Positions 15,226 to 23,709 of a DNA stretch of 37,970 nt are shown here, piece after piece. The first letter of the stretch is position 1. Each line of letters begins with the position of its first letter. The notes beneath the pieces were generated by a model. It was not told the origin of the DNA. It was given only the letters and a program-made list of their open reading frames with translations, and did not search any database. Both the position numbers and the translations under genes were made by a program. The DNA is from an uncultured Eubacterium sp. (GTDB lineage Bacteria > Bacillota > Clostridia > Lachnospirales > Lachnospiraceae). Where the stretch lies: NCBI GenBank assembly GCA_910584345.1, contig CAJTZX010000009.1, positions 1-37,970 of the forward strand, in the 5' to 3' direction.

Positions 15226-16794
15226 TTACGAACTTGCCGGCACTCCCATTTGTTTTACAATTAACAGCTTGTCACCACGGCTGACATGTTCACTGGACAG
15301 TTGGTTCATTTGCATGACATCTGAGACGGTTGTGTGATGTTCTTTTGCAATATCCCAGAGCCGGTCTCCGGATTTGACGATATATCCGGCGATACCGGGA
15401 TGTTTTTCATATTGTTCGAGGTCTACAGGCTGTTGGCTAATACCGGTAATTAAGGAATGATGTTGTCTGCGGAAAACGATGGCGTCCAGGCCGATCACAG
15501 CTTTTATATCTGCCTGGCTGTTGTCTGCGAGAATAACTGTCAGTTGGTCAATACCGGCAGATAATTCAAAGGTGTCGTCCGGCTGGATACCTTCGGCTTC
15601 GATCTGGCGGCTGAATGGAATGACACCTTCTGCAATGCCGATTGGCATATCGTCGCTTGCTGTAATATAGAGCATTCGGACTTTTAAAATGCCTTCGGTC
15701 TCAATGCCATCTGCAACGATGCGGCTGTCCTCAATTAAAATTTCACCTACGCTAGCGCAAAGCTGCAGAATTTCGGCAGGTTGATTTTCGATAAAAATCT
15801 GGTCGGCCACTTTGAATTTGGAGTCATTTTTTACAAGCAGACTTTGCAAATGGACGGGCTCTCGTTCCAGTACGAGCTCATCCTGCAGGGAATAGGCGTC
15901 TTCCAGAAGTTGTAAACTTTCTTCTCGCCATACGCGTAGATAAAAGTCTAACGTACCTTCCAGCATCAGGATACGTTTTTCGCCGTCTTCATCTTCTGTA
16001 GGAGTTACTTCCAGCTGCACTTGCAAAGGTACAAGCTTAAAGATTGTCTCAGGATCACAAACGCTGCATTCAATCCGTTCATGCAGTGCGACCGTAGTTT
16101 CCATACACTGGATCTGTTTTTCGTCTTCTTCGCCTTTGTATAAAATATTGACGAGCAGTTCACCGGAAAGTTCGATCTCTCCGGCACGAATCCGGCTGTC
16201 AAGACCGCGCAGCTGTACGCTCTGCCAGAGCAGTTTGTTGATATTTGGACGGTTAGACGGCAAAAGTATTTCACTGTGGATTCTGCAGATATCTTTTTTT
16301 TGCGTTAATAGCTGGAGCATTTTTTGCTGCTGGAAAAGCGTCTGAACGGAAGTGTTTTCGATGCCGGTAGGCAGTTCGATTTGTTGTTCCATTTGATCTA
16401 CAGCATGTAATTCCAACAGTGCACGTACATTTAGCTTGCGCGAGTTAATCATTCCGAGCGTCAGATCGTCCATGCTGCTTTGCAAAATAAGCTGGTCCGT
16501 TTCCTGGACGCCTTCCATATGTATCGTTTCTGTAAATGGGACATCTCCTTGCAGGCTGCATATGCTGCCGGTTTCCGTACATTTGTATAGCGCCTGGAAC
16601 AACAGTGCGCCATTTACGACAATCTGGTCCGGTTCGACTCTTGTTTCATGAATGCGTACATTACCTTTGCGGTCAATCAGTTTAATCATATCAGGTTCGT
16701 AATCCGGCAGGTTAAAATCATTTTCTACCGTAATCTGGATAGATGCCCGACCTCTTTCCTGATTAGTCTGTAATAGCTTCTTTATGAAATCCAA
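15226..16794 (-). CDS. sipL: SipL-like spore coat morphogenetic protein (SPOCS/DUF3794 domains plus LysM)
   Basis: The product is 522 residues, the size of clostridial SipL. Three SPOCS (DUF3794) domains can be traced; the first begins near VNGALLFQALYKC, the second near ELSGELLVNILYKGE and the third near DGIETEGILKVRMLYIT. A LysM domain closes the protein (YIVKSGDRLWDIAKEHHTTV, about 468-515). In C. difficile, SipL binds the ATPase SpoIVA through its LysM and is needed to build the coat on the forespore. The start is TTG, with GGAGG 9 bases upstream. I found no convincing sigma-E promoter by eye. The gene is the best evidence that this organism sporulates. Confidence 0.82.
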   Translation of the reverse strand: MDFIKKLLQTNQERGRASIQITVENDFNLPDYEPDMIKLIDRKGNVRIHETRVEPDQIVVNGALLFQALYKCTETGSICSLQGDVPFTETIHMEGVQETDQLILQSSMDDLTLGMINSRKLNVRALLELHAVDQMEQQIELPTGIENTSVQTLFQQQKMLQLLTQKKDICRIHSEILLPSNRPNINKLLWQSVQLRGLDSRIRAGEIELSGELLVNILYKGEEDEKQIQCMETTVALHERIECSVCDPETIFKLVPLQVQLEVTPTEDEDGEKRILMLEGTLDFYLRVWREESLQLLEDAYSLQDELVLEREPVHLQSLLVKNDSKFKVADQIFIENQPAEILQLCASVGEILIEDSRIVADGIETEGILKVRMLYITASDDMPIGIAEGVIPFSRQIEAEGIQPDDTFELSAGIDQLTVILADNSQADIKAVIGLDAIVFRRQHHSLITGISQQPVDLEQYEKHPGIAGYIVKSGDRLWDIAKEHHTTVSDVMQMNQLSSEHVSRGDKLLIVKQMGVPASS

Positions 16795-16869
16795 TTAAAA
16801 AATCCTCCGATACTGAACGTTTTTTATATCCTATTCAGTACGGGGGAATTTTATGAATCAGATTGCAAA

Positions 16870-17112
16870 TTAGCATAGCTTCATCCGAATGTCTCTGGTA
16901 ATAATATCTGAATAACTAAAAGACAGCAGCTGCGGAGGATTTTTTTCATCCTTATCGTCAACCAGAATTGTGAATACACTTGGATAGGCGCCCTGTATCA
17001 CACCACTCTGAATGTCTACCTTATTTCTGCCTCTGTCAAGTTGAATCATTACCTTGCTTCCACATTGCTGATGCACCGAAGCACGTACTTTTTCAATATC
17101 TGTCCGCTGCAT
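16870..17112 (-). CDS. veg: Veg family protein
   Basis: The product is 80 residues and matches Veg nearly end to end: IEKVRASVHQQCGSKVMI, then GRNKVDIQSGVIQGAYPSVF and the ending LLSFSYSDIITRDIRM. It folds as a small SH3-like barrel. In B. subtilis, veg is very strongly transcribed and affects biofilm matrix genes and spore germination; the mechanism is not settled. AGGAGG precedes the start. A near-perfect promoter lies 75 bases upstream, matching the reputation of the gene. Confidence 0.93.
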   Translation of the reverse strand: MQRTDIEKVRASVHQQCGSKVMIQLDRGRNKVDIQSGVIQGAYPSVFTILVDDKDEKNPPQLLSFSYSDIITRDIRMKLC

Positions 17113-17186
17113 ATCTTCTCGTCCTCCTCTTATTGCATTTTGCTGAAATCCGTAAAAAACAGATCACAGTTCGAAACACTAGATAT

Positions 17187-17215
17187 AGTATAGCACTCTG
17201 CTTAGGAAAAGTCAA
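17187..17215 (-). promoter_or_regulatory. Strong veg promoter
   Basis: On the minus strand TTGACT (17215-17210) and TATACT (17192-17187) are 17 bases apart. The leader is about 70 bases and includes a GTGATCTGTTTTTTACGG stretch with no obvious regulatory fold. Confidence 0.75.
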
Positions 17216-17224
17216 TGTATTTCC

Positions 17225-17710
17225 CTATTCAAATACTATATTTTGTTTATACTTTTTTGTTTTAACCACTATATATGGATAACTCGGCTTCTTTTGCGGG
17301 TTAGAACCGTTTTCAGGGCCCAGTAGTTCGGTATCAAAATATAGTGCGTTCTCTGTTAAAAACAGGTCGCGAACTACGATGCTGTAGCCGCCTGTTTCCT
17401 GTTCGCCATAGCCGTGAACGAGATATAGATCACTTTCAGTTTCGAAAGATAATTTAAATTCTGCTTCTTTTTTTTGTTCAATGGATTCTGCTAATTTTTC
17501 TGGAATGTCCCGTTCTTCTAAAATCGTGTAATCCACATCCTTCAGCTTTTTTTTCTCCTTTTGGGATGATGCACAGCCGGCAAACAGCGCTAATGTCAGT
17601 GCGATTAGTATAATGACAAGCAGGGAAAGAAGAATAGGCTGTTTATGTATATGTGCAGTGTTCATTTGAATTTTGATCCGTGGATGAATATACATAATTT
17701 TGACTGCCAA
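17225..17710 (-). CDS. PrcB-domain lipoprotein
   Basis: The product is up to 161 residues. A hydrophobic segment ends in the lipobox L-F-A-G-C near residue 45. The C-terminal 60 residues match the PrcB C-terminal domain: GYGEQETGGYSIVVRDL, then ALYFDTELLGPENG and PSYPYIVVK. PrcB was named from a treponemal protease complex; in Firmicutes the domain is found in small lipoproteins of unknown role. The start is uncertain: none of the candidates (TTG at 17710, ATG at 17695 or 17665) has a clear ribosome binding site. The stop lies just downstream of the veg promoter region, so the two genes are separate units. Confidence 0.7.
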   Translation of the reverse strand: MAVKIMYIHPRIKIQMNTAHIHKQPILLSLLVIILIALTLALFAGCASSQKEKKKLKDVDYTILEERDIPEKLAESIEQKKEAEFKLSFETESDLYLVHGYGEQETGGYSIVVRDLFLTENALYFDTELLGPENGSNPQKKPSYPYIVVKTKKYKQNIVFE

Positions 17711-17839
17711 AGTTTTCTTGTTTCTATTTTATGAAGGGAACCTGGCCATTATACGGCTTTTTAAACAGCAATATTGAAGCGTTCAAAAACACATGGAACG
17801 GTTACACAATATTTTTAAATAAAAGAAAAACAAAAAGTA

Positions 17840-17868
17840 TTGCATGAATGGAAATTATTTCATATAAT
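17840..17868 (+). promoter_or_regulatory. Promoter of the acyltransferase gene
   Basis: TTGCAT (17840-17845) and TATAAT (17863-17868) are separated by 17 bases. The start codon lies 57 bases further, behind GGGGGAG. Confidence 0.75.
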
Positions 17869-17924
17869 GAAACAATCAAAAACAGTCTGGCACATTACGG
17901 GTGACAGTTGAATAGGGGGAGATC

Positions 17925-18677
17925 ATGATTCGTACTATTTTGATTCTGGTTTTTTTAATCCTGTTTTTTTTCGTAGGTATTCTGATCTGGGGAATTACAT
18001 GGGTCATCGGACGTTTTAATCCATACAAGCAGGATATCATTTGCTTGCGCAGTGTACAGCTGGCGTTTAAAGTAGTTTTACTGATTTCCGGTGTAAAGGT
18101 TGAGGTGCATGGAGAAGAGCATGTGCCAAAAGGGGAAGCGGTACTATATATAGGGAATCACCGCAGCTTGTATGATACAGTGATTACTTACGCAAGATGT
18201 CCAGGACTGACCGGGTATGTGGCCAAAGACAGTATGTTAAAAGTGCCTTTTCTAAGAATATGGATGAAGCGGCTGCATTGTCTGTTTTTAAATCGTACGG
18301 ATATTAAGGCAGGCATGAAGATGATACTTACCGGAATAGATCAGATAAAAAATGGAATATCGATGTGTATATTTCCGGAAGGAACGAGAAGCTTATCTGA
18401 AAGTGAAACAGAGATGTTGCCATTTAAGGAAGGAAGTTTTAAAATGGCGGAAAAAACAGGATGTGCAATTATTCCAATGGCAATGATTCATACAGCAGAT
18501 ATTTTTGAAAAGCATATTCCGTTTGTAAGGCGCACTCGCGTCATATTAACTTACGGCAAGCCAATTTATGTGAAGGAGCTGGATAAAGAACAAAAGAAGC
18601 ATCTCGGAAGCTATGTGCAGGGGATTATACGTGAAATGTTGGAAGAAGAGCTTAACAGAAATCAAGTATCTGCATAA
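17925..18677 (+). CDS. plsC: 1-acyl-sn-glycerol-3-phosphate acyltransferase (PlsC family)
   Basis: The product is 250 residues. An N-terminal membrane helix (about 4-28) anchors it. The acyltransferase motifs are in order: H79-R-S-L-Y-D84 (the H-x4-D active site), then LFLNRTD, then FPEGTRS, then IIPMAMIH. It adds the second acyl chain to lysophosphatidic acid on the way to membrane phospholipids. It may not be the only PlsC of the genome. It is a single gene with its own promoter and a strong terminator hairpin just after it. Confidence 0.88.
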   Translation: MIRTILILVFLILFFFVGILIWGITWVIGRFNPYKQDIICLRSVQLAFKVVLLISGVKVEVHGEEHVPKGEAVLYIGNHRSLYDTVITYARCPGLTGYVAKDSMLKVPFLRIWMKRLHCLFLNRTDIKAGMKMILTGIDQIKNGISMCIFPEGTRSLSESETEMLPFKEGSFKMAEKTGCAIIPMAMIHTADIFEKHIPFVRRTRVILTYGKPIYVKELDKEQKKHLGSYVQGIIREMLEEELNRNQVSA

Positions 18678-18702
18678 TGTGCAGTATAAATAAGAGCTAT
18701 CT

Positions 18703-18783
18703 GCATCAAAAAGAGACAGACGATCGAATATTGCTTGTGATGATAATGGAAACAATATTCAAATATCTGTCTCTTTTTGATGC
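18703..18783. terminator. Two-part bidirectional hairpin between plsC and murF
   Basis: Outer arms 18703-18720 and 18766-18783 are perfectly complementary over 18 bases (GCATCAAAAAGAGACAGA and its complement). Inside them GAATATTG (18726-18733) pairs with CAATATTC (18753-18760). The outer arm carries A5/T5 tracts on both sides, so it can end both the plus-strand plsC and the minus-strand murF transcripts. Confidence 0.7.
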
Positions 18784-18798
18784 GGATGGCCGTTAGGT

Positions 18799-20193
18799 TT
18801 ACATTGTAATAATTTCTTCAACAACCTCTGCAAATTCCATAAAATGAGATGCTTTTACGAGTACGGAATCTCCTTGTCGTAAAAAAGGAAGCAGTTCTTT
18901 TAACATTTCGTCTCTCGTTGCGAATGTATGTACCTCGCAGCTTGAATTGTGTTCTTGTACAGCTCGTGCAAGTTCGTATACGAGTGTGCCTGCACAAAAT
19001 AAAATATCAATCCCTTTTTCAGCAACATGGATTCCGACTTCATAATGAAGTTCCCGTTCGTTTTCCCCAAGGTCGCCCATATCGCCCAGAACGGCAACTG
19101 TTCGTCCAAGCGCGGTCGCAAGGACATCAATAGAGGCTTTCATAGAAAGTGGATTTGCGTTATAGCAATCATCAATGACAGTCATCGTTCCTGTTTCAAT
19201 CAAATTTGTCCGTCCATCAATTGTGCGTGCTGTCTCGATGCCTGCTCTGATTTCTTCGTTTGTAAGGCCAAGCTGTTTGCCAACAGCTGTTGCGGCCAAT
19301 GCATTGTAAACATTGTGTGTGCCTGGTATTGGAATTCTTGCGATAAAGCATTCATCTGCAATATGAATCTTAAGCTGTATTCCTTTTAGGCCCAGATTGA
19401 TAATATCAGTAGCATAAATGGATTTATTGCCGTATACGGCGGTTTCCGGTTTTTTAGTATCGATGCCATAAAATATCGGAGGTCTTCCTTGCACTTGTTC
19501 CAGCGTACTTAACAGGTCGTCATCTCCGTTTAATATTACGGAAGCATGATCGCGAAGATGATCGAACATTTCTGTCTTTGCTTTTAGGATACCTTCTCTG
19601 GAGCCAAGCGTTTTTAAATGAGAAAGGCCGATGTTAGTAAGTACGGCAATATCTGGACGCGCTACAGATGCCAGTCGATGCATTTCTCCAAAATCAGAAA
19701 TGCCCATTTCTAACACGGCAACCTGATGTTCTTCGCGAATTTTAAAAATCGTTAGTGGAAGACCAATTTCATTGTTAAAATTACCTTCTGTTTTATGCAC
19801 TTTGTATTTTTGAGCCAATACGGAGGCGATAATTTCCTTCGTACTTGTTTTGCCAACACTTCCACTGATGCCAATCACTTTCAGATCCAGTCTGCTTAAA
19901 TAAAACGCGGCAAGATCCATTAAAGCCTGTCTGGTGGAATTTACCAGAATATATGGTTTGGTGATCGTTAACGGCTGTTCGGATACAACGGCCAGCGCTC
20001 CATCTGCATAGACTTGTTCAATATATTCATGGCCATCTGTGCGTTCCCCTTTGATTGCAACAAATATATAATCTTCCTGCACCATCCGGCTGTCGATAAC
20101 GATACCCTGTGCATTTAAAAACTGAAGCGTATTTGCTCCGATTAATTGCCCATGACAGGCTTTTGCCATTGCGTCTAATGTCATATCTTTCAT
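18799..20193 (-). CDS. murF: UDP-N-acetylmuramoyl-tripeptide--D-alanyl-D-alanine ligase
   Basis: The product is 464 residues, full length for MurF. The N-terminal domain (about 1-80) includes IVIDSRMVQEDYIFVAIKGE, the UDP-substrate pocket. The ATP-binding central domain has the Mur ligase P-loop GISGSVGKTSTKE near residue 110, then EMGISDFGEM and LTNIGLSHL. The C-terminal domain has DDCYNANPLSM and AVLGDMGDLG. It adds D-Ala-D-Ala, made by the Ddl enzyme encoded just upstream, to the muramoyl tripeptide. The gap to ddl is 14 bases, so they form one operon. Confidence 0.95.
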   Translation of the reverse strand: MKDMTLDAMAKACHGQLIGANTLQFLNAQGIVIDSRMVQEDYIFVAIKGERTDGHEYIEQVYADGALAVVSEQPLTITKPYILVNSTRQALMDLAAFYLSRLDLKVIGISGSVGKTSTKEIIASVLAQKYKVHKTEGNFNNEIGLPLTIFKIREEHQVAVLEMGISDFGEMHRLASVARPDIAVLTNIGLSHLKTLGSREGILKAKTEMFDHLRDHASVILNGDDDLLSTLEQVQGRPPIFYGIDTKKPETAVYGNKSIYATDIINLGLKGIQLKIHIADECFIARIPIPGTHNVYNALAATAVGKQLGLTNEEIRAGIETARTIDGRTNLIETGTMTVIDDCYNANPLSMKASIDVLATALGRTVAVLGDMGDLGENERELHYEVGIHVAEKGIDILFCAGTLVYELARAVQEHNSSCEVHTFATRDEMLKELLPFLRQGDSVLVKASHFMEFAEVVEEIITM

Positions 20194-20207
20194 TTGCTGT
20201 ATACCCC

Positions 20208-21260
20208 TTAATGATAATTTTGTAAAGAAATCTGTATCAGCTGTTCGCAGAGATCTTCAAATTCGATGCCAATGGCACGCGCTTCTTGCGGTAAAAGGCT
20301 GGTTGGTGTCATGCCTGGCAGTGTATTTGCTTCCAGACAGAAAATTTGCCCCTGTTCACTTAGCATAAAATCAACGCGGCAATAAGTATCTAGTCCAAGC
20401 GCCTTTGCTGCTGCGACAGCATAATGCTGTATCTGTTCGGCAGTGTCAGAAGGAATATTTGCCGGACATGTTTCAATCGTGCTCCCTGCCTTATATTTGT
20501 TTTTATAATCATAAAAACCTTCCAGTGGAGCTATTTCAATGACAGGAAGCGCTTTTGATAACATCACAGCGACAGAGAATTCACGGCCTTTGATATATTC
20601 TTCCAGAATGACTTCATCTTCCAGACGGAACGCTTCGTTGAGCGCTGTTTCGTATTCCTGCGGGGTATGTATGATGGATATACCGACACTGGAACCGCCG
20701 CAGCATGGTTTTACGATGCATGGCAGTGATAATTTGGTATCACTAAAATTCTTGATGCGTTCCGTTTTTTTCATGGAGATGCCTTGTGGAGTCGGAATGT
20801 CATGCTCTGTAAAAAAATGTTTACTCAGTCTTTTATTCATTGCGATGGCGCTGCTTAAATAATTGCTGCCAGTATAGCGGATGCCAAACAGATCAAAAGC
20901 TGCCTGTATCCTGCCGTCTTCTCCGTTTTCTCCGTGCAGGGCTAGAAATACAATGTCTGCCATCTGACATAATGTGATGACATTTGGGCCGAAAAAGCAA
21001 TCTGACTGGTCTTCCCGCATAGCTTTTACTTTTGCAAGATCGGGAGCCGTTTCCGGAACATCGGATATTTGTACGGCAGACCTGGAAGCTGTTTCAAAAA
21101 TATTTGTGAAATCATCACCGGCTTTTCCATAGCCCATATATACGTCCAGTAGCAGTACCTTGTGGCCTTTATGTCTAAGCGCTGCGCTTACCATACTGCC
21201 GGTTGCAAGAGATACATCCCGTTCCGTACTCAGCCCGCCGGCTAAAACGACAATTTTCAT
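20208..21260 (-). CDS. ddl: D-alanine--D-alanine ligase
   Basis: The product is 350 residues with the ATP-grasp fold. Diagnostic parts are VVLAGGLSTERDVSLATGS at the N-terminus, FLALHGENGEDGRIQAAFD, YTGSNYLSSAIAMNK, IVKPCCGGSSVGI, YIKGREFSVAV, CRVDFMLSE and CLEANTLPGMTP. It joins two D-alanines in the cytoplasm and feeds MurF in the same operon. The start has AAAGGAAC upstream. About 50 bases further a TATAAT is visible without a good -35 element. Confidence 0.95.
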   Translation of the reverse strand: MKIVVLAGGLSTERDVSLATGSMVSAALRHKGHKVLLLDVYMGYGKAGDDFTNIFETASRSAVQISDVPETAPDLAKVKAMREDQSDCFFGPNVITLCQMADIVFLALHGENGEDGRIQAAFDLFGIRYTGSNYLSSAIAMNKRLSKHFFTEHDIPTPQGISMKKTERIKNFSDTKLSLPCIVKPCCGGSSVGISIIHTPQEYETALNEAFRLEDEVILEEYIKGREFSVAVMLSKALPVIEIAPLEGFYDYKNKYKAGSTIETCPANIPSDTAEQIQHYAVAAAKALGLDTYCRVDFMLSEQGQIFCLEANTLPGMTPTSLLPQEARAIGIEFEDLCEQLIQISLQNYH

Positions 21261-21361
21261 AATAAGTTCCTTTCTTTTTGATATGAATTCTGTTTGTATT
21301 ATAGTAAACTATTTATTCGGTCATGACAATAAAAATATCATTATTATGATAAAAAATAAAT

Positions 21362-21411
21362 AAGCAGACGTTACTGTTTAACAGGATGGAGTTAACAATA
21401 ACGAACTGCTT
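21362..21411 (-). terminator. Terminator of the TPR gene
   Basis: On the minus strand AAGCAG (21411 side) pairs with CTGCTT (21362 side), with an inner imperfect stem CGTTATTGTTAAC against GTTAAACAGTAACG. The hairpin is followed by ATTTATTTTTTAT. It lies about 35 bases past the stop of the TPR gene and upstream of the ddl promoter region. Confidence 0.6.
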
Positions 21412-21445
21412 TTACTGCATAGGAAGTGCCAATAGATCATTGTTC

Positions 21446-21919
21446 TTATGAATTTGTCTCTTCGCAATATAGCAAAAAATCCTGTTCCATTATTTCTTCT
21501 ATCGATTGTTTCATATCGATTTGCCTGCTCCAGCGGAAGATATGTTTACCCAAAGAATACATGGAATTTGCTTCTTGCGTATTTCCAAATTTCATTCTAA
21601 GAATAGACAGCTGCATGAATAGTTCCGGTAAGGCGTAAATGGAACCAGTGCCAAAACATCTTTTGAGCCCCTGCGTTAAGACGTGGTATGCTTCTTCGTA
21701 ATATCCGGTTCGGCGGAGCATATTTCCCATATTGCAGCTGATAACCGGCAGAAATTCTTCAAAGTTGTCTGTGCTGCATTGAATTTCGTGATATAATTCG
21801 TCCCAAATTTGATAAGATACGTTTTGCATACCTAAAGTAAAGTATTCTACTGCTACGTTATTTAAGGTTTTTATATTCAGCTCTTTATCTGCTGACATTA
21901 GAAAATAAAGGTGGTGCAT
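21446..21919 (-). CDS. Small TPR-like helical protein
   Basis: The product is 157 residues and entirely helical, with TPR-like pairs: LNNVAVEYFTLGMQNVSYQI, then MGNMLRRTGYYEEAYHVLTQ and MQLSILRMKFGNTQEA, with the usual G/A spacing. The pattern recalls the C-terminal sensor part of TPR-containing transcriptional regulators (XRE or RNPP type), but there is no helix-turn-helix. It could be a stand-alone protein-binding module or the surviving part of a larger regulator. AAGGAG sits 5 bases before the ATG. It has its own terminator. Confidence 0.55.
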   Translation of the reverse strand: MHHLYFLMSADKELNIKTLNNVAVEYFTLGMQNVSYQIWDELYHEIQCSTDNFEEFLPVISCNMGNMLRRTGYYEEAYHVLTQGLKRCFGTGSIYALPELFMQLSILRMKFGNTQEANSMYSLGKHIFRWSRQIDMKQSIEEIMEQDFLLYCEETNS

Positions 21920-22105
21920 GTGTCTCCTTTCTTGGCGCTTCTTAATGTTATTGTAGTATATTTGTACAGATTCTTAAAGCGCCAGTTTGCAGTCTTTTCA
22001 TGTCGTATTGTACAAAACTGTTATTATTCGGCAAAAAATTACACAAAATGACTTTTGCTGACATAGAAAAGAGCGTTTAGGAGATGGATTTTGAAATGCG
22101 GCGCG

Positions 22106-22246
22106 GGATATAAAATAACGCATAGTTATGCTTGGATATTTTCCAAATAATATATGGCAAAATTATTTATTGTACCTGAATGTTCGGTTTTTGTCATATA
22201 TTGTTGAAAAAATATCCGGTGCATGACTATGCGTTATTTTGTGTCC
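22106..22246. repeat. 141-base long imperfect palindrome downstream of hpf
   Basis: The outer arms, from GGATATAAAATAACGCATAG (22106-22125) and its near-complement ending GTGTCC at 22246, pair with only G-U exceptions. The stem continues inward with bulges through TTGGATATTTT/AAAAATATCCGG and AATAATATATGGCAAAA/TTTTTGTCATATATTGTT, to a loop near 22162-22188. It lies in the 350-base gap between the hpf stop and the TPR start; I see no gene in the rest of that gap. It may be a small palindromic mobile remnant, a long RNA hairpin on the hpf transcript, or both. Confidence 0.6.
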
Positions 22247-22272
22247 GTTGTATCGGCTGCACTGTTTGAATA

Positions 22273-22803
22273 TTAGTTTTCAGCTTCAATTAATCCGTAA
22301 TTTCCGTCTTTTCTTTTGTATACAACGTTCACTTCATCTGTCTCGGCGTTACGGAATACGAAGAAAGTATGTCCTAATAATTCCATCTCTACACATGCAT
22401 CCTCAGGAAACATTGGTTTCATTCCAAATTTTTTAGAGCGGATAATTTTTACTTCTTCTTCTTCTGTTACTTCGGAATCTAAAAATTCCTGTTTAAAGCT
22501 TCCGCTGCCCTGTTGCTGGCTGATTAGTTTTTGACGATATTTTTTCAGCTGTGCTTCAATAATTTCTTCAACCAGATCGATCGTTACATACATATCATTG
22601 CTTTCTTGTTCTGCACGGATGATATGTCCTTTAATTGGTATCGTGACTTCCATTTTCTGATAGCGTTTTTTGGTAACACTGAGTGTAACATTCACGATTG
22701 TGTCAGGTGTAAAATATTTCTCCAGCCGGGATAGTTTTTCCTCTACTGCAGAGCGCAGACCCTCTGTGATGTCAAGATTTTTGCCGCTGATTGTTATGCG
22801 CAT
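22273..22803 (-). CDS. hpf: Ribosome hibernation promoting factor, long form
   Basis: The product is 176 residues. The N-terminal domain (about 1-100) has the YfiA/RaiA fold: MRITISGKNLDITEGLRSAV, then EKLSRLEKYF and ADQESNDMYVTIDLV-like DMYVTIDLVEEIIEAQ. The C-terminal dimerisation domain (about 120-176) includes RSKKFGMKPMFPEDACVEME and HTFFVFRNAETDEVNVVYKR. Long HPF joins two 70S ribosomes into inactive 100S dimers in stationary phase. GGAGGGGTGAT precedes the start. The 5' leader has a perfect 7-bp stem closed by a UUCG loop (22829-22846). secA, often a close neighbour in this phylum, is about 7.5 kb away here. Confidence 0.93.
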   Translation of the reverse strand: MRITISGKNLDITEGLRSAVEEKLSRLEKYFTPDTIVNVTLSVTKKRYQKMEVTIPIKGHIIRAEQESNDMYVTIDLVEEIIEAQLKKYRQKLISQQQGSGSFKQEFLDSEVTEEEEVKIIRSKKFGMKPMFPEDACVEMELLGHTFFVFRNAETDEVNVVYKRKDGNYGLIEAEN

Positions 22804-22828
22804 ATAATCACCCCTCCATTCATTTTCT

Positions 22829-22846
22829 AAAGTTACGAATAACTTT
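22829..22846 (-). promoter_or_regulatory. UUCG-capped hairpin in the hpf 5' leader
   Basis: In minus-strand RNA AAAGUUA and UAACUUU form seven perfect pairs around a UUCG tetraloop, about 25 bases before the hpf start. Such loops are unusually stable. The hairpin may protect the message or affect its translation; this is inference from structure only. Confidence 0.4.
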
Positions 22847-22899
22847 GTACTAATTGTAGCATAAACTGGAAAAATTTCCTAGTAAAATATACAGTATAT

Positions 22900-23700
22900 T
22901 TAAAAAATATCCTTATGACAGTATTTTATACAGCCAATTGCTAGAAAGATGCCGCAACATAGCATACCAATAAGCACAAGCGTCGTATCCAAAGAGAGGT
23001 TTGTTACAATATCTGCACCTTGTGCATATCCAAAAGGAGTCAGGTATGTTAAGAATTCTGCCTGCTTTGAGATATTGGCGATCAGGCTCAGAAAATACAT
23101 CAAAACTGCAATTCCAAGTCCGATTCCAATACTGCCTTTGCGCAAAAATGCAGAAATGCCGAAGCATACGCCAGCCAGTTCCAGTTGCAATAGAAAGTAA
23201 GCCAGGTGTAGCAAGGAAAGTTCTTTCCATGGGATGGCTTCTCCAATAAGTGCAGTGGTAACAGCAGTGAGCGCAAATACGATCAGATTGAGCATTATAA
23301 TTTGCAAAAATACGGAAATCAGCTTGCCGGTTACGATGTATCTGCGTTTTACTGGATGTGTCAGCAGAAATTCTGCAGTATGATCTTTTTCTTCTTTTGA
23401 AAGTACGGTTACAGCGCATAAAGATGCAAAAAAAGCTCCGCCCAACCCTAAAATATTGCCGCATTCTATGGCGTAAAAGCCAATAAATGAGCCAAAGCTG
23501 ATTTTATCCATACCGAAAGCTTGGGTAAAACTGCCCATAGAAGAAAAAATATCGTTCATTCCATCCATTTCTCCCTTCATCTCAGGAAACAGGAAAATGC
23601 AGATAGCCAGCAAAAAACTGATGGCTGATGTCCAAATAAAAAAAGATATTTTGCCCTGATGCAGCTCATGTTTTATGATTGTCATATGAAACACCTCCAT
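22900..23700 (-). CDS. ABC-2 type transporter permease
   Basis: The product is 266 residues with six predicted membrane helices: the first near residues 17-38 (FFIWTSAISFLLAICIFLF), the last near 237-257 (LVLIGMLCCGIFLAIGC). The central SKEEKDHTAEFLLTHPVKRRYIVTGKL is the cytoplasmic coupling stretch typical of ABC-2 permeases. It starts 9 bases after the stop of its ATPase gene, with GGAGG upstream, and would form the membrane half of an exporter. Substrate unknown. Confidence 0.85.
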   Translation of the reverse strand: MEVFHMTIIKHELHQGKISFFIWTSAISFLLAICIFLFPEMKGEMDGMNDIFSSMGSFTQAFGMDKISFGSFIGFYAIECGNILGLGGAFFASLCAVTVLSKEEKDHTAEFLLTHPVKRRYIVTGKLISVFLQIIMLNLIVFALTAVTTALIGEAIPWKELSLLHLAYFLLQLELAGVCFGISAFLRKGSIGIGLGIAVLMYFLSLIANISKQAEFLTYLTPFGYAQGADIVTNLSLDTTLVLIGMLCCGIFLAIGCIKYCHKDIF

Positions 23701-23709
23701 TTGTCGTTG

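Noticed and set aside
22913..23464. 183-codon frame on the same strand as the ABC-2 permease
   Set aside because: It is fully contained in the permease gene, has no ribosome binding site and has an Arg/Cys-rich composition typical of an out-of-phase reading.
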